A stretch of DNA of 64,000 nt from Agrobacterium vitis (GCF_037039395.1 NZ_CP146242.1:124001-188000), one strand, 5' to 3'; positions 44,778-55,312 are shown, counted from the stretch's first letter. Numbers and translations: made by a program. The notes: a model not told the origin generated them from the letters alone.

Positions 44778-46209
44778 GAGCGGTCTTGAAAAGAGTTTCT
44801 TCCTCGAAGGGCTTGCCGATCAATTGCAGGCCGAGCGGCAGACCCTTGGCGTCGAGACCAGCGGGAACCGAAAGGCCCGGTAGACCCGCCATGTTCAGCG
44901 TCACCGAGAAGATATCGTTCAGATACATTTTCACCGGATCGGCGGCCAGATCCTTGTCGCCAATGGCAAAGGCCGAGGATGGGGTGATCGGCGTCAGGAT
45001 CGCATCGACGCCAGCAGCAAACACCTGTTCGAAATCGCGCTTGATCAGCGTGCGGACCTTCTGGGCACGCAGGTAATAGGCATCGTAATAGCCAGCCGAA
45101 AGCACATAGGTGCCCATCAGGATACGGCGCTGCACTTCCTTGCCGAAGCCAGCCGCACGGCTCTTTTCATACATGTCGGCAATGTCCTTGCCGTCAACGC
45201 GCAAGCCGTAGCGCACGCCGTCATAGCGCGCCAGGTTGGAGGAGGCTTCGGCTGAGGCGACAATGTAATAGGCCGGCAATGCGTATTTGGTATGCGGCAG
45301 GGAAATGTCGACAATCTCGGCACCGGCCTCTTTCAACCAGGCCATGCCCTTCTGCCAGAGGGCCTCGATTTCCTCAGGCATGCCGTCGACGCGGTACTCC
45401 CGGGGAATGCCGATCTTCATGCCCTTGACGGACTGGCCGATGGCCGCCTCATAGTTGGGAGCGAGCAGATCGACCGAGGTCGTGTCCTTCTCGTCAATGC
45501 TGGCCATGGATTTGAGCAGGATCGCGGCATCGCGCACATCGCGGGCAATTGGCCCGGCCTGATCGAGCGACGAGGCATAGGCAACAATGCCCCAACGCGA
45601 GCAGCGGCCATAGGTGGGCTTGATGCCGACAGTGCCAGTGAAGGCAGCCGGCTGGCGGATGGAGCCGCCGGTATCGGAGGCAGTAGCACCCGCGCAGAGC
45701 CGTGCGGCGACAGCTGCCGCCGAGCCACCGGATGAGCCGCCCGGCACCAACTTTTCCTCAGATCCCGTGGCGCGCCATGGATTGACCACCGGGCCATAAT
45801 GGGAATTTTCATTGGACGAGCCCATGGCGAATTCGTCCATGTTCAGCTTGCCCAACATCACAGCGCCCTCATTCCAGAGGTTCTGGGTAACGGTCGATTC
45901 GTATTTCGGCTTGAAGCCGTCGAGAATGTTCGAGCAGGCCTGGGTATGGACGTCGCGAGTGGCGAATAGGTCCTTGACGCCGAGCGGAATGCCTTCCAGC
46001 GCACCAGCCTTGCCGGTGGCCAGCCGCGCATCCGACGCCTTGGCCATGTCGCGGGCGATCTCGGGCGTCACCGTCACATAGGCATTGATGGCACCATTGG
46101 CAGCCTCGATGGCGCCCAGATAGGCATCGGTCAACTCGATGGCGGTGATATCCTTGGAAACCAGCTTTTCGCGGGCTTCGGCAATGGTGAGGCTGGTGAG
46201 TTCGCTCAT
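44728..46209 (-). CDS. gatA: Aspartyl/glutamyl-tRNA amidotransferase subunit A
   Basis: 493 residues from [16 protein letters not shown]. The glutaminase subunit of GatCAB releases ammonia for transamidation. The Ser-cisSer-Lys triad is readable: Lys in GVKDLFAT, cis-Ser and nucleophile in the amidase signature [16 protein letters not shown] and [11 protein letters not shown]. Standard length. A GTG 12 bp upstream is an alternative start. 71 bp after gatC. Confidence 0.97.
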   Translation of the reverse strand: MSELTSLTIAEAREKLVSKDITAIELTDAYLGAIEAANGAINAYVTVTPEIARDMAKASDARLATGKAGALEGIPLGVKDLFATRDVHTQACSNILDGFKPKYESTVTQNLWNEGAVMLGKLNMDEFAMGSSNENSHYGPVVNPWRATGSEEKLVPGGSSGGSAAAVAARLCAGATASDTGGSIRQPAAFTGTVGIKPTYGRCSRWGIVAYASSLDQAGPIARDVRDAAILLKSMASIDEKDTTSVDLLAPNYEAAIGQSVKGMKIGIPREYRVDGMPEEIEALWQKGMAWLKEAGAEIVDISLPHTKYALPAYYIVASAEASSNLARYDGVRYGLRVDGKDIADMYEKSRAAGFGKEVQRRILMGTYVLSAGYYDAYYLRAQKVRTLIKRDFEQVFAAGVDAILTPITPSSAFAIGDKDLAADPVKMYLNDIFSVTLNMAGLPGLSVPAGLDAKGLPLGLQLIGKPFEEETLFKTAHVIEQAAGKFTPAQWW

Positions 46210-46280
46210 GAATACGGTCACTTTATAGTTGGCGCGGCTGCGTCGAGGGCGTCGATGGCTCGGTGGAAAACCGGGCGGGC

Positions 46281-46568
46281 TTATTCGACAACCTTCGGCA
46301 CCAGGAAGAAATGGCGGTCGGTTTCCGGCGCATTGGCAACGATGTCATCAGCCTTGCCGCCATCGGTAACGGCGTCCTTGCGCTTGCGCATCGCCATCGG
46401 CATGACAGAGGTCATCGGCTCGACGCCATCAACATTCACTTCCGACAATTGCTCAACAAAGCCCAGAATACCATTCAACTCCCCCATCACCCGTTCAGCC
46501 TCGTCTTCGGGCAGAGCAATACGGGCAAGCTTGGCGACACGCTTGACGGTGGTGAGATCAACGGACAT
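46281..46568 (-). CDS. gatC: Aspartyl/glutamyl-tRNA amidotransferase subunit C
   Basis: 95 residues from [20 protein letters not shown] belt-like subunit that wraps GatA and Gat[37 protein letters not shown] and FFLVPKVVE at the end are diagnostic. The second of two nearby ATGs is chosen because GGAG lies 8 nt before it. First of gatC-gatA-GNAT-GNAT. Confidence 0.95.
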   Translation of the reverse strand: MSVDLTTVKRVAKLARIALPEDEAERVMGELNGILGFVEQLSEVNVDGVEPMTSVMPMAMRKRKDAVTDGGKADDIVANAPETDRHFFLVPKVVE

Positions 46569-46676
46569 CGGCATTCTCCAGATCGATTATCAGACCCGCT
46601 ATAATCGCCGAACCGCGCCTGCGCAACGGGCAGGTTTTTACCACCCTCGAATTTTCGCCTCTGACCCGGATTTTCA

Positions 46677-46699
46677 CCCCTGGAATACTGTTCCAGGGG
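46677..46699 (-). terminator. Hairpin between the MBL hydrolase and gatC
   Basis: CCCCTGGAA-TACTG-TTCCAGGGG, a perfect 9-bp stem located 31 bp after the hydrolase stop. No T tract follows on the minus strand, so it is only a candidate terminator or mRNA end protector. Confidence 0.45.
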
Positions 46700-46729
46700 C
46701 AAGACTGAAATTTTTAGCAGGGCATCATT

Positions 46730-47434
46730 TCAAAGCGACAGCGTTTCGCCCGGCCTGGGTGCCTTGACCTCGGTTTTCGAGCCTTCCATGCCGGCCACGA
46801 ATTTCTCCGGGGTCTGGTCGATGATCGGGAAGGTGCCGTAATGGGCGGGGATAGCGGTCTTGAATTTGAAGAATCGCTGGCAGGCGAGTGCTGCAACGGC
46901 ACCGCCCATGGTAAATCGGTCACCAATCGGTACGATGCCGATATCGGGCTGATGCAATTCGTTGATCAGCGCCATATCCGAGAAAATATCGGTATCGCCC
47001 ATATGCAGCAGGGACGCTTCATCTTGGAAATGCAGCATCAACCCATTGGCATTGCCGAGCGCATGCGACACGCCATCCTCGGTGATCTGCGCGGAGGAAT
47101 GTAGCGCATTGGTGAAGGTCGCGGTAAAGCCGCCGAGATCGATCGTGCCGCCCGTATTGCCCATTTCGATTTTGGACACACCCTTGGCGCCAAGCCAGGC
47201 AGCCAGATCGGCATTGGCCAGCACGGTTGCGCCGGTATCCTTGGCAATTGCCACCGTATCGCCGACATGGTCGCCATGACCGTGGGTCAGAAGAATATGA
47301 GTGACGCCCTTGGTCATATCCTTCATATCCAACCCGGAAAAGCTGGCATTGTGGGTGAGGAAAGGGTCGATCAGAATGGTGGCCTTGGCGGTTTCTAGAC
47401 GAAAAGCCGAATGGCCGAGCCAGGTGAGTTTCAT
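46730..47434 (-). CDS. Metal-dependent hydrolase, UPF0173 (UlaG-like MBL fold)
   Basis: 234 residues from [20 protein letters not shown]. Metallo-beta-lactamase fold: [17 protein letters not shown] is the HxHxDH site, [11 protein letters not shown] and [13 protein letters not shown] the later metal ligands, and [19 protein letters not shown] the C-terminal histidine. The closest well-known relative is UlaG (ascorbate-6-phosphate lactonase), but the UPF0173 substrate is unknown. GAGGAT site. Lies upstream of gatC on the same strand. Confidence 0.9.
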   Translation of the reverse strand: MKLTWLGHSAFRLETAKATILIDPFLTHNASFSGLDMKDMTKGVTHILLTHGHGDHVGDTVAIAKDTGATVLANADLAAWLGAKGVSKIEMGNTGGTIDLGGFTATFTNALHSSAQITEDGVSHALGNANGLMLHFQDEASLLHMGDTDIFSDMALINELHQPDIGIVPIGDRFTMGGAVAALACQRFFKFKTAIPAHYGTFPIIDQTPEKFVAGMEGSKTEVKAPRPGETLSL

Positions 47435-47578
47435 GGAATATCCTCTATGGATGAATGAAAATGGTTTGCCCGCCAAGACATATGGCATAAGCAGCGCAAG
47501 AAAAGACCAAATGGTGCGGATGCGTCCGCATCGGCATCATTTGGCATGAACACACTATTCACAGTTTGAGAAACAGTT

Positions 47579-48055
47579 ATGGCGACCCTGGACATCGAAG
47601 AACTGGCGCAAAGCCTGCAACCAGGTCAAGCCGTGGCGGGGCTTGATCTCGGCACCAAGACCATCGGCCTTGCCATGTCGGATCTCGGGCGACGCTTCGC
47701 CTCACCGCGCACGGTGATCAAGCGGACGAAATTTACCAAAGATGCCGAGGTTCTGCTGGCTTTTGCCGCGAAGGAAAAAGTCGCCGCCTTCGTCATCGGC
47801 CTGCCAATCAACATGGATGGCTCTTCCGGGCCGCGTGTTCAGGCCACCCGCGCCTTTGTGCGCGCCATGGCCGAGAAAACCGACATTCCCTTCGTATACT
47901 GGGATGAGCGGCTATCGACGGTTGCGGCAACGCGGGCGCTGCTGGAAATGGACGTGTCGCGAGCCAAGCGTGCCGAACGGATTGATTCGGCCGCCGCCAG
48001 CTTCATTCTTCAAGGGGCGCTGGACAGGCTGTCCGGCCTTGCATCTCCGCTCTGA
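47579..48055 (+). CDS. ruvX: YqgF/RuvX family pre-16S rRNA nuclease
   Basis: 158 residues. RNase H-like fold protein, implicated in maturation of the 16S rRNA 5-prime end in E. coli and Holliday-junction-like cleavage by fold. [15 protein letters not shown] holds the first catalytic Asp, [16 protein letters not shown] the second block, [16 protein letters not shown] the Glu, and [13 protein letters not shown] the last Asp. Its end overlaps the convergent membrane protein gene by 46 bp. Confidence 0.92.
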   Translation: MATLDIEELAQSLQPGQAVAGLDLGTKTIGLAMSDLGRRFASPRTVIKRTKFTKDAEVLLAFAAKEKVAAFVIGLPINMDGSSGPRVQATRAFVRAMAEKTDIPFVYWDERLSTVAATRALLEMDVSRAKRAERIDSAAASFILQGALDRLSGLASPL

Positions 48056-48330
48056 AGCTGGCGCGCTTTCCACCAGGCGGCAATCTGCTTGCGGCGGCGA
48101 AAAGCCACCAGGCTGAACAGGACAGTGCTATCGACGACGATGGCACGCATGACCAGCGGCGGAATGCTTTCCGGCGCGATGCCCAGAACATTGCCATAGA
48201 TGGTAAAGACCAGATCATGGGTCTGGCGGGTCAGCATGAAAAAGCCGAAGCTCATGTCGTTGAGCGACAGATAATACCAGCTTCCCAAAAGCAGGATTGG
48301 CCCGGCCCAGAAAATCAGCAGGTATTTCAT
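48010..48330 (-). CDS. Small membrane protein, hypothetical
   Basis: 106 residues. Two probable membrane helices ([21 protein letters not shown] and [15 protein letters not shown]) with a basic C-terminus. [19 protein letters not shown] links them. It seems conserved in rhizobia but I know no function. ATG overlaps the stop of the upstream gene by 4 bp (ATGA), and its 3-prime end overlaps ruvX on the other strand. Confidence 0.7.
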   Translation of the reverse strand: MKYLLIFWAGPILLLGSWYYLSLNDMSFGFFMLTRQTHDLVFTIYGNVLGIAPESIPPLVMRAIVVDSTVLFSLVAFRRRKQIAAWWKARQLQSGDARPDSLSSAP

Positions 48331-48542
48331 GCCAGCCTCCCCTTGACCGAGAGGGAGTGGGCCGAGACGGATTGACGCGACAGGAGATGGACGAAAAGAT
48401 CATCCGGCGCCTTCAGCACCAGCCAATTGATCGCCGCCATGACAGACAGCACCAATGCCGGCACCGCAATATTCAATGCCAAAACGGCAAAAAACGCCAT
48501 CATGACGCCCAGTGCCACATATTTCCGAAGGCCAGTCATCAT
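48327..48542 (-). CDS. Small membrane protein, hypothetical
   Basis: 71 residues. MMTGLRKYVALGVMMAFFAV begins a hydrophobic region of about 45 residues, likely two helices or one long helix with a turn (MAFFAVLALNIAVPALVLSV), then LVLKAPDDLFVHLLSRQSVS. It couples to the next gene through ATGA overlap. The short upstream spacer is rich in TTAA motifs. Function unknown. Confidence 0.6.
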   Translation of the reverse strand: MMTGLRKYVALGVMMAFFAVLALNIAVPALVLSVMAAINWLVLKAPDDLFVHLLSRQSVSAHSLSVKGRLA

Positions 48543-48674
48543 TACCCGCCCCTATTGGTTGCATTCACCAGCAGAGTTAACGGTTAATGAATGCCGCACA
48601 ACGTAAACCTTTTATTAAGGTTAATTTTTGGAGGTGGGGCTGTGGATAGATTTCTTGCGGACGAAAATCCAATC

Positions 48675-49103
48675 TCAAAAGCGCTTTTTCAGAAAATATT
48701 GCCCATGGGCTTTTTCGCCTGCCTCAAGCTCGCCGAACAACTTAAATCCAAGTTTTTCATAGAACGGACGGGCCTGAAAATCGAAAGTCTCCAGCCAGAG
48801 TCCTTCGCTTTCGTGGCGGCGGGCAATCAATTCGGCCTCTTCCATTAATCGGCGGCCCAAACCCTTTCCGCGGCAGACCTCGGGAACGATGAGAAGTTCC
48901 ACAAAGGTCCATCCGTGATCCGTACGGCCATATAGGCCGCCGATGATTTCATCGCTTTCCGCGCTACGCAGAAGAATGGCGAATTCGATATAGACGACAT
49001 GCCGGGCAGCAGCATTGTTATAAACCAGCAGTTTATCGAGAATCGATGCCTTTTGTTGCGAGGTTACGCCCTCTTCTACAATCTCAATGCGGGGCATCGA
49101 CAT
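48675..49103 (-). CDS. GNAT-family N-acetyltransferase
   Basis: 142 residues. Core YIEFAILLRSAESDEIIGGL, then LLIVPEVCRGKGLGRRLMEEAE (acetyl-CoA loop) and ETFDFQARPFYEKLGFKLFGEL. The small domain resembles the GNAT subgroup acting on peptides or small amines; substrate unknown. It lies 48 bp after the acyl-CoA dehydrogenase gene on the same strand. Confidence 0.87.
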   Translation of the reverse strand: MSMPRIEIVEEGVTSQQKASILDKLLVYNNAAARHVVYIEFAILLRSAESDEIIGGLYGRTDHGWTFVELLIVPEVCRGKGLGRRLMEEAELIARRHESEGLWLETFDFQARPFYEKLGFKLFGELEAGEKAHGQYFLKKRF

Positions 49104-49151
49104 CAGCGGCCTCTTTCAGAGTGGCACGGTAGAGGGTTTCTGTATTTTCCC

Positions 49152-50795
49152 TCAATCCACCGCCGGATACAGCAAATCGATCAGATACCGGCTGTCGAAT
49201 CGGGCATCCAGCACGCCGTAGGTATTACGCCAGCCGCCTGTCAGGCGCGTCTCAAGAAAGGCGTCAGCAATCTTGCCTGCACCCATGCGGTAAAGCTCGG
49301 CGGCGGCGGCGGCGAGCGCCATTTGCTCGACCAGCAGGCGGGCAGCACCTTCGTCGCGTTCGCAGAGCGCCATGGCGGCGCGCAGCACTTCGACGGTCTT
49401 GCGGCCTGATGGGCCGAGGTCGCGTTCCAGCTCGGCAAACACCATTTCGAACAGGTCTTTGCCACGGGCCAGCACGCGCAACACGTCCAGCGCCATGACA
49501 TTGCCGGAGCCTTCCCAGATGGCGTTAACAGGGGCCTCGCGGTAATGGCGGGCAATGGCGCGTTCTTCCACATAGCCACTGCCGCCGATGCATTCCATCG
49601 CTTCATAGATCAGCGGCGGTGCCATCTTGCAGACCCAGTATTTCACCACCGGCGTCATTACTCGTGCGTAAGCCGCATCGGCGGGATTGTCACGGGCACG
49701 GTCGAAGGCCTCGGCCAGCCGGAACGACAGCGCCGTAGCCGCCGCCACATCCAGTGCCATATCGGCCAGAACGCGGGTCATGATCGGCTGGTCCACCAGC
49801 TTCTTGCCGAATACGGAGCGGCCCCGCACATGGTGGACAGCCTCTGCCATCGAAGCGCGCATGATACCCGCAGAGGCCAGCGCGCAATCGAGCCGGGTCA
49901 GCGTTACCATTTCCAGGATGGTACGAATGCCGCCGCCCTGCTCGCCCAGCAGGAAGCCGAAAGCATCGGTAAATTCGACCTCCGACGAGGCATTGGACCG
50001 ATTGCCGATCTTGTCCTTCAGCCGCTGGAACTGCAAGCCGTTGGCCGAACCGTCTTCCAATAGACGTGGCACCAGGAAACAGCCGACGCCCTCAGGCATC
50101 TGCGCCAGCATGACGAAACCATCGCTCATCGGCGCAGACATGAACCATTTGTGGCCAGACAGTCGGTAGATCCCCTCACCCACCCGTGTGGCGGTGGAGA
50201 TATTGGCGCGCACATCGGTGCCGCCCTGCTTTTCCGTCATGCCCATGCCAATGGTAATGGCGGATTTCTGCATGGCGGGGCGGTTTGAACTGTCATATTT
50301 ACGCGAAAGAATCTTCGGCGCCCATTCTTTCTGCACCCGGGGCGACCCCATCAGGGCGGCAACCGAGGCACTCGTCATGGTCAGCGGGCAGAGATGGCCG
50401 CATTCCAGCTGGGCGGTGAGGTAGAATCGCACGGCGCGGGCCTTGTGATCCTGGCCGCGTGCATCCGCTAAATTTTCCCAGACGGAGGAATGCAGGCCGG
50501 TCGCCATGGAGCGGCGCATCAGCGCATGCCAGGCCGGATGAAACTCCACCACATCAAGCCGCTCGCCGCGTGGCCCGTGGGTGCGCAGTTCCGGCGGATT
50601 GTGGTTGGCCATGCGGGCCAGTTCCTGCGCCTCATGCGAGGTCACATAGCGGCCAAGCGTATCATATTCATCGCGCAGGTTACGGCTGAGGCCATTGGTA
50701 ATATCGACCACCAGCGGATCGGTGCGAAAGGCGTTCACGCCGGACCAGGGCCTTGGCTGATTGAGTTCCAGCAATTTGTCTTCCGTACGGCTCAT
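49152..50795 (-). CDS. Acyl-CoA dehydrogenase, AidB-like
   Basis: 547 residues from MSRTEDKLLELNQPRPWSGV; an upstream open frame has no good start. FAD enzyme of the AidB/isovaleryl-CoA dehydrogenase branch. GMGMTEKQGGTDVRANISTA and LSGHKWFMSAPMSDGFVML are the FAD/substrate motifs, ECIGGSGYVEERAIARHYRE is AidB-like. It is about 545 residues long, more than the usual 380-400 of metabolic acyl-CoA dehydrogenases, as expected for the AidB branch. E. coli AidB binds DNA and is linked to alkylation resistance; the role here is inference. Confidence 0.88.
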   Translation of the reverse strand: MSRTEDKLLELNQPRPWSGVNAFRTDPLVVDITNGLSRNLRDEYDTLGRYVTSHEAQELARMANHNPPELRTHGPRGERLDVVEFHPAWHALMRRSMATGLHSSVWENLADARGQDHKARAVRFYLTAQLECGHLCPLTMTSASVAALMGSPRVQKEWAPKILSRKYDSSNRPAMQKSAITIGMGMTEKQGGTDVRANISTATRVGEGIYRLSGHKWFMSAPMSDGFVMLAQMPEGVGCFLVPRLLEDGSANGLQFQRLKDKIGNRSNASSEVEFTDAFGFLLGEQGGGIRTILEMVTLTRLDCALASAGIMRASMAEAVHHVRGRSVFGKKLVDQPIMTRVLADMALDVAAATALSFRLAEAFDRARDNPADAAYARVMTPVVKYWVCKMAPPLIYEAMECIGGSGYVEERAIARHYREAPVNAIWEGSGNVMALDVLRVLARGKDLFEMVFAELERDLGPSGRKTVEVLRAAMALCERDEGAARLLVEQMALAAAAAELYRMGAGKIADAFLETRLTGGWRNTYGVLDARFDSRYLIDLLYPAVD

Positions 50796-51101
50796 CCGCG
50801 TTCCAATTTTTATCTTTAGTCTTACAGCAATGCCGCAAATCGATCTTTGTCGATGGTCTTTAACACGTTTGCGCGGATTTGCGACAGCATGGGTCCGGCC
50901 AACCGACCAAAACGGGGGACAAAGGCTTGCACGTCTCAAGCAGGCTTGCTCCTGATCATCGCAGTCTTTATAGACCGCGCGATCCCTTCGGAGTCCCTGG
51001 TTTCATCGTGAAACCGAAAAATTCTGAAGTCTTTTATTGTCGTTTGTCTTTCGGAAAACCGGTTGCCACTTTTCCCTGACAAACTCTAGGAGAACATGCG
51101 C
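50796..51101. other. 306-bp divergent spacer upstream of pyrB
   Basis: No gene found. It holds the promoters of the acyl-CoA dehydrogenase gene and of pyrB. The half near pyrB is AT-richer (TCTTTTATTGTCG). No UMP-type attenuator, U-rich leader or hairpin-plus-T-run was recognised. Confidence 0.4.
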
Positions 51102-52058
51102 ATGGTCTTCTTTCCCCATCGCCATCTGATTGGCATCAAGGGCCTTACCGAATCCGATATTACCTATTTGCTCGATAAAGCTGACGAAGCGGTAAAAATC
51201 AGCCGCCAGCGCGAGAAAAAGACCTCGACCCTCCGCGGTCTGACCCAGATCAATCTGTTTTTCGAGGCCTCCACCCGCACCCAGTCATCCTTTGAGCTGG
51301 CGGGCAAGCGGCTGGGCGCCGATGTGATGAATATGTCGGTCGGCAACTCGTCGGTCAAGAAAGGCGAAACGCTGATCGATACGGCGATGACGCTGAATGC
51401 CATGCATCCGGACGTGCTGGTGGTGCGCCATGCCTCGGCCGGTGCCGCAGCCCTTCTGTCACAAAAGGTCGCCTGCGCGGTGATCAATGCCGGCGACGGC
51501 CAGCATGAGCATCCAACCCAGGCGCTGCTCGACGCGCTGACCATCCGGCGCGCCAAGGGCAAGCTGTCGCGGATCCTCGTCGCAATCTGCGGCGACGTCC
51601 TGCATTCGCGCGTGGCACGCTCCAATATTCTCCTGCTCAATGCCATGGGCGCGCGGGTCAGGGTCGTGGCGCCCGCCACGCTGCTGCCGTCGGGCATTGC
51701 CGATATGAGCGTCGAAGTCTTCCACGATATGAAGGAAGGCCTGAAGGATGCCGATGTCGTGATGATGCTGCGCTTGCAGCGGGAGCGCATGGCAGGGTCG
51801 TTTGTCCCCTCAATCCGCGAATATTTCCACTTCTACGGGCTTGATGCCGAAAAGCTGAAAGCCGCCAAGGAAGACGCCCTGGTCATGCATCCCGGCCCGA
51901 TGAACCGGGGGGTGGAAATCGCCTCCGATGTGGCCGATGGGCCGCAAAGCGTGATCGAAAGCCAGGTCGAGATGGGTGTCGCCGTGCGCATGGCCGTGAT
52001 GGAATCGCTGCTGATCTCTGACAATAACGGCCCGCGTAGCGAAGGAGTTGGCGCATGA
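51102..52058 (+). CDS. pyrB: Aspartate carbamoyltransferase catalytic subunit
   Basis: 318 residues from [15 protein letters not shown]; an ATG 6 bp earlier is only 3 nt from the AGGAG site, so the second ATG is preferred. It joins carbamoyl phosphate and aspartate in UMP synthesis. [20 protein letters not shown] is the carbamoyl-phosphate site, [15 protein letters not shown] and [13 protein letters not shown] are typical. No PyrI gene is seen nearby. Its stop overlaps the start of the pyrC-like gene (ATGA), so the two are coupled. Confidence 0.96.
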   Translation: MVFFPHRHLIGIKGLTESDITYLLDKADEAVKISRQREKKTSTLRGLTQINLFFEASTRTQSSFELAGKRLGADVMNMSVGNSSVKKGETLIDTAMTLNAMHPDVLVVRHASAGAAALLSQKVACAVINAGDGQHEHPTQALLDALTIRRAKGKLSRILVAICGDVLHSRVARSNILLLNAMGARVRVVAPATLLPSGIADMSVEVFHDMKEGLKDADVVMMLRLQRERMAGSFVPSIREYFHFYGLDAEKLKAAKEDALVMHPGPMNRGVEIASDVADGPQSVIESQVEMGVAVRMAVMESLLISDNNGPRSEGVGA

Positions 52059-53347
52059 ACAAGCCGCTTGTCTTCAACAATGCCCGCATTCTAGACCCGT
52101 CGCGTTCGCTGGATGAGGTTGGCAGCATTATTGTCGGTGCCGATGGCCGCATTCTGGCTGCCGGTGCCGATGCCCGCAATCAGGGCGCACCTGAGGGTGC
52201 CGAGGTCAGGGACTGCAAAGGACTGGTCGCGGCACCGGGTCTGGTGGATGCGCAGGTGTTTGTCGGCGAACCCGGCGGTGAACACCGCGAAACACTGGCC
52301 TCCGCTGGCAAGGCCGCAGCGGCTGGCGGCGTGACCTCCTTCGTGATGATGCCGGATACCGATCCTGTCATCGATGACATTGCCCTGGTGGAATTCATCA
52401 AGAACGCGGCGCGGGAAAAATCGCCGGTCAATATCTATCCGGCAGCGGCCCTGACCCGTCGGTTGCGCGGCGAGGAAATGACTGAATTCGGCCTGTTGCA
52501 ACAGGCAGGCGCCGTCTGCTTCACCAATGGCCGCCATGGGCTGGACGATACGCTGGTGCTGCGCCGGGCGATGACCTATGCGCGGGAATTCGGCGCGGTT
52601 ATTTCGCTGGAACTGCACGAAAAATACCTCGGCAATGGCGTGATGAACGAGGGCCTGTTCGCCAGTTGGCTGGGCTTGTCCGGCGTGCCGAAGGAAGCCG
52701 AAATCATTCCGCTGGAACGCGATCTGCGCATCGCCGGGCTGACGCGGGCAAAATATCATGCCGCCAAGATTTCGGTGCCGGGCTCGGTGGAGGCCATCAA
52801 GCTTGCCCGCTCACGCGGCGCGAACGTCACCTGCGGCATTTCCATCAACAATCTGTCGCTGAACGAAAACGATATCGGCGAATACCGGACTTTCTTCAAG
52901 CTGGCGCCGCCGCTGCGGGCCGAGGATGATCGGGTGGCGATGGTCGAGGCCTTGGCAAGCGGCGATATCGACATCATCGTTTCAGCCCATGATCCGCAGG
53001 ATGTCGATACCAAGCGCCTGCCATTTGCCGATGCCGCCGATGGCGCGGTCGGCCTGGAAACCTTGCTGGCAGCGGCTCTCAGGCTGCATCATGCCGGTCA
53101 GGTGCCGCTGATGCGGCTGATCGATGCGATGTCCACCCGGCCTGCCGAAATTTTCGGGCTGGATGCTGGCACATTGAAGCCCGGCGCAAAGGCCGATATC
53201 GTGCTCATCGATCTGGACGAGCCATGGTTGGTTGCCAAGGAGACGCTGTTATCGCGCTCCAAGAATACACCTTTTGAAGACGCCCGCTTCTCCGGCCGCG
53301 CTGTCGCCACCTATGTGGCAGGCCGTCCGGTGTTTTCTCTGTCTTGA
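52055..53347 (+). CDS. pyrX: Dihydroorotase homologue lacking metal ligands (PyrC-prime type)
   Basis: 430 residues. Related to type I dihydroorotase, but the metal motif expected as GLVDxHxHLREPG reads [13 protein letters not shown], with both histidines gone, and the TDHAPH block reads SAHDPQ, without the Asp. It is thus probably inactive. In Pseudomonas a comparable PyrC-prime is a structural partner required for PyrB activity. Coupled to pyrB here. The true dihydroorotase should be elsewhere. Gene symbol is by analogy; many annotations call it pyrC. Confidence 0.85.
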   Translation: MNKPLVFNNARILDPSRSLDEVGSIIVGADGRILAAGADARNQGAPEGAEVRDCKGLVAAPGLVDAQVFVGEPGGEHRETLASAGKAAAAGGVTSFVMMPDTDPVIDDIALVEFIKNAAREKSPVNIYPAAALTRRLRGEEMTEFGLLQQAGAVCFTNGRHGLDDTLVLRRAMTYAREFGAVISLELHEKYLGNGVMNEGLFASWLGLSGVPKEAEIIPLERDLRIAGLTRAKYHAAKISVPGSVEAIKLARSRGANVTCGISINNLSLNENDIGEYRTFFKLAPPLRAEDDRVAMVEALASGDIDIIVSAHDPQDVDTKRLPFADAADGAVGLETLLAAALRLHHAGQVPLMRLIDAMSTRPAEIFGLDAGTLKPGAKADIVLIDLDEPWLVAKETLLSRSKNTPFEDARFSGRAVATYVAGRPVFSLS

Positions 53348-53364
53348 ACATATAGGAGCCGGCC

Positions 53365-53994
53365 ATGCCCAGCCTCGATTACAGCCAGGTGACGATCACC
53401 GCCCTTATCGCCTCGCTGGCGATCGGCTATCTGCTCGGCTCCATCCCTTTCGGACTGATCCTGACCCGGATGGCGGGCCTGGGTGACGTGCGCAATATCG
53501 GTTCCGGCAATATCGGCGCCACCAATGTTCTGCGCACCGGCAATAAAAAGCTGGCAGCGGCCACCCTGCTGCTCGACGCGCTGAAGGCAACGGCTGCGGC
53601 GCTGATCGCCCAGAAACTGTTCGGCTCTGATACGGTGCATTTGCCGGGCCTGCTTGGTGGCTTTGCCGCCTTTATCGGCCATCTGTTCCCGGTTTGGCTG
53701 GGCTTCAAGGGCGGCAAGGGCGTGGCGACCTATATCGGCACGTTGCTCGGCATTTTCCCGTTGATGGTGCTGGTCTTTGCCATCGTCTGGCTATCGATTG
53801 CTTTCCTCAGCCGCTATTCCTCGCTATCAGCACTGGTTGCAACTCTTGTTATTCCGGTTGCATTGTGGATACTCGGTCAGCCGGAAGCTGCCATGATCAC
53901 CTCTGCAATGACTGTGATCACCTGGGGCAAGCACAAGGCGAATATTGAAAGACTTATTTCAGGCACCGAGAGCAAGATCGGTAAAAAAGGATAG
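53365..53994 (+). CDS. plsY: Acyl-phosphate glycerol-3-phosphate acyltransferase
   Basis: 209 residues with about six membrane helices. Adds the first acyl chain from acyl phosphate to glycerol-3-phosphate. The three family motifs are present: [13 protein letters not shown], the [15 protein letters not shown] loop and [18 protein letters not shown]. An AGGAG site precedes the ATG, 17 bp after the pyrC-like gene. dprA starts 6 bp after its stop. Confidence 0.95.
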   Translation: MPSLDYSQVTITALIASLAIGYLLGSIPFGLILTRMAGLGDVRNIGSGNIGATNVLRTGNKKLAAATLLLDALKATAAALIAQKLFGSDTVHLPGLLGGFAAFIGHLFPVWLGFKGGKGVATYIGTLLGIFPLMVLVFAIVWLSIAFLSRYSSLSALVATLVIPVALWILGQPEAAMITSAMTVITWGKHKANIERLISGTESKIGKKG

Positions 53995-54000
53995 TACACC

Positions 54001-55152
54001 ATGTCGGCAGGCGGTTCTGGACGCTCGGGGATCGCCCTGACGGAAAAACAAAGAACCGCCTGGCTGAGGTTAATCCGCTCCGACAATGTCGGCCCGGCCA
54101 CCTTTCGCGATCTGATCAACAATTTCGGCACCGCCGAACGCGCCCTGGACATGCTGCCGGAATTGTCGCAGCGCGGCGGCGCCACTCGCTCCATCCGCAT
54201 CGCCACGATTGCCGAGGCCGAACGCGAGCTGGAATTTGCCCGCAAATTCGGCGCGCGATTCGTCGGGATCGGCGAGCCGGACTATCCCCCTGCGCTGCGC
54301 CAGATCGACGCGGCACCGCCGCTTCTGGCCATGAAAGGCCAGGGCAGCACCGCCATCCGCCCCTCGATCGGCATCGTCGGCTCACGTAATGCTTCGATCA
54401 GTGGCGTGAAAATGGCAGCACTGCTGGCGCGCGACTGCGGCACAACCGGCTACACCATCACATCAGGCCTGGCGCGCGGCATCGATGCGGGCGCGCATCG
54501 GGCCAGCCTCGACACCGGCACGATGGCAGCTCTGGCCGGTGGGCTCGACCGACCCTATCCGCCTGAGAATGTCGATCTGCTGAAAGACATCTGGGATGGC
54601 AAGGGTGTGGCGATCAGCGAAATGCCGTTTGGATGGGAGCCCCGCGCCCGTGACTTCCCAAGACGCAACCGGCTGATTGCCGGCACGTCACTTGGGGTTG
54701 TGGTCATCGAAGCCGCCAGCCGCTCCGGCTCACTGATTACCGCGCGGCTGGCCGCCGATTTCGGACGGCTGGTGTTTGCCGTGCCGGGCTCTCCGCTCGA
54801 TCCGCGCTGTCATGGTACCAATGGACTGTTGAAAAACGGTGCGACGATCACCACCGAGGCCCGGGATATTCTCGAGGCTCTATCCCCACTCAGCAGTATT
54901 GACTTGTTTTCCCAGCCGCAGGTGGAAGAGCCGGTCTATGAAGAAAGCGAGACCTTCAACCAGCCGCCGGGCGAACAGGATCGCAGCCGGATCATCGATG
55001 CGCTGGGCATAACGCCGGTCGAGGTCGATGATATCATTCGCCACACGCAATTGCCGCCATCGGCCGTCTATCTGGTGATGCTGGAACTGGATATCGCCGG
55101 TCGCCTGCACCGTCATCCCGGGGGGCTGGTTTCGATTGCGCCGCTGGATTAA
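54001..55152 (+). CDS. dprA: DNA-processing protein DprA
   Basis: 383 residues. Binds incoming single-stranded DNA and loads RecA in transforming bacteria; it is kept in many non-transformable species. A SAM-like N-terminus (AWLRLIRSDNVGPATFRDLIN), the Rossmann core GIVGSRNASISG, TITSGLARGIDAGAHRASLD and FPRRNRLIAGTSLGVVVIEA, and a C-terminal winged helix (IIDALGITPVEVDDIIR) are visible. Likely cotranscribed with plsY. Confidence 0.94.
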   Translation: MSAGGSGRSGIALTEKQRTAWLRLIRSDNVGPATFRDLINNFGTAERALDMLPELSQRGGATRSIRIATIAEAERELEFARKFGARFVGIGEPDYPPALRQIDAAPPLLAMKGQGSTAIRPSIGIVGSRNASISGVKMAALLARDCGTTGYTITSGLARGIDAGAHRASLDTGTMAALAGGLDRPYPPENVDLLKDIWDGKGVAISEMPFGWEPRARDFPRRNRLIAGTSLGVVVIEAASRSGSLITARLAADFGRLVFAVPGSPLDPRCHGTNGLLKNGATITTEARDILEALSPLSSIDLFSQPQVEEPVYEESETFNQPPGEQDRSRIIDALGITPVEVDDIIRHTQLPPSAVYLVMLELDIAGRLHRHPGGLVSIAPLD

Positions 55153-55164
55153 AGTTGGTCTGCG

Positions 55165-55210
55165 CGCATTTTCGGCAAAAGCGTCTAGCGATCTTGCGTC
55201 TGGAAATGCG
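55165..55210. repeat. Short rhizobial palindromic repeat, copy 2
   Basis: An imperfect palindrome of about 46 bp with arms CGCATTTTC and GGAAATGCG and inner GGCAAAAGCG / GATCTTGCGTC. It aligns with 25775-25814. It starts 12 bp after the dprA stop, a usual place for such elements. Confidence 0.6.
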
Positions 55211-55312
55211 TGAAAACGAAAGAAGCGATGGCCTGTCTGATTCAATCTAAACCGGACAGACTGTCAATCTGAAGACTCGACGAGGCTCACACATCCGTGC
55301 CTTGAACGATTT

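Noticed and set aside
48570..48632. Cluster of TTAA motifs upstream of the small membrane protein pair
   Set aside because: Spacing (2-3 bp) does not match the 7-bp gap of the CtrA full site; likely just AT-rich promoter DNA.
54001..55152. dprA as sign of a competence or phage-defence island
   Set aside because: dprA lies in a plain housekeeping context (plsY, topA) and is near-universal; no com or defence genes are adjacent.
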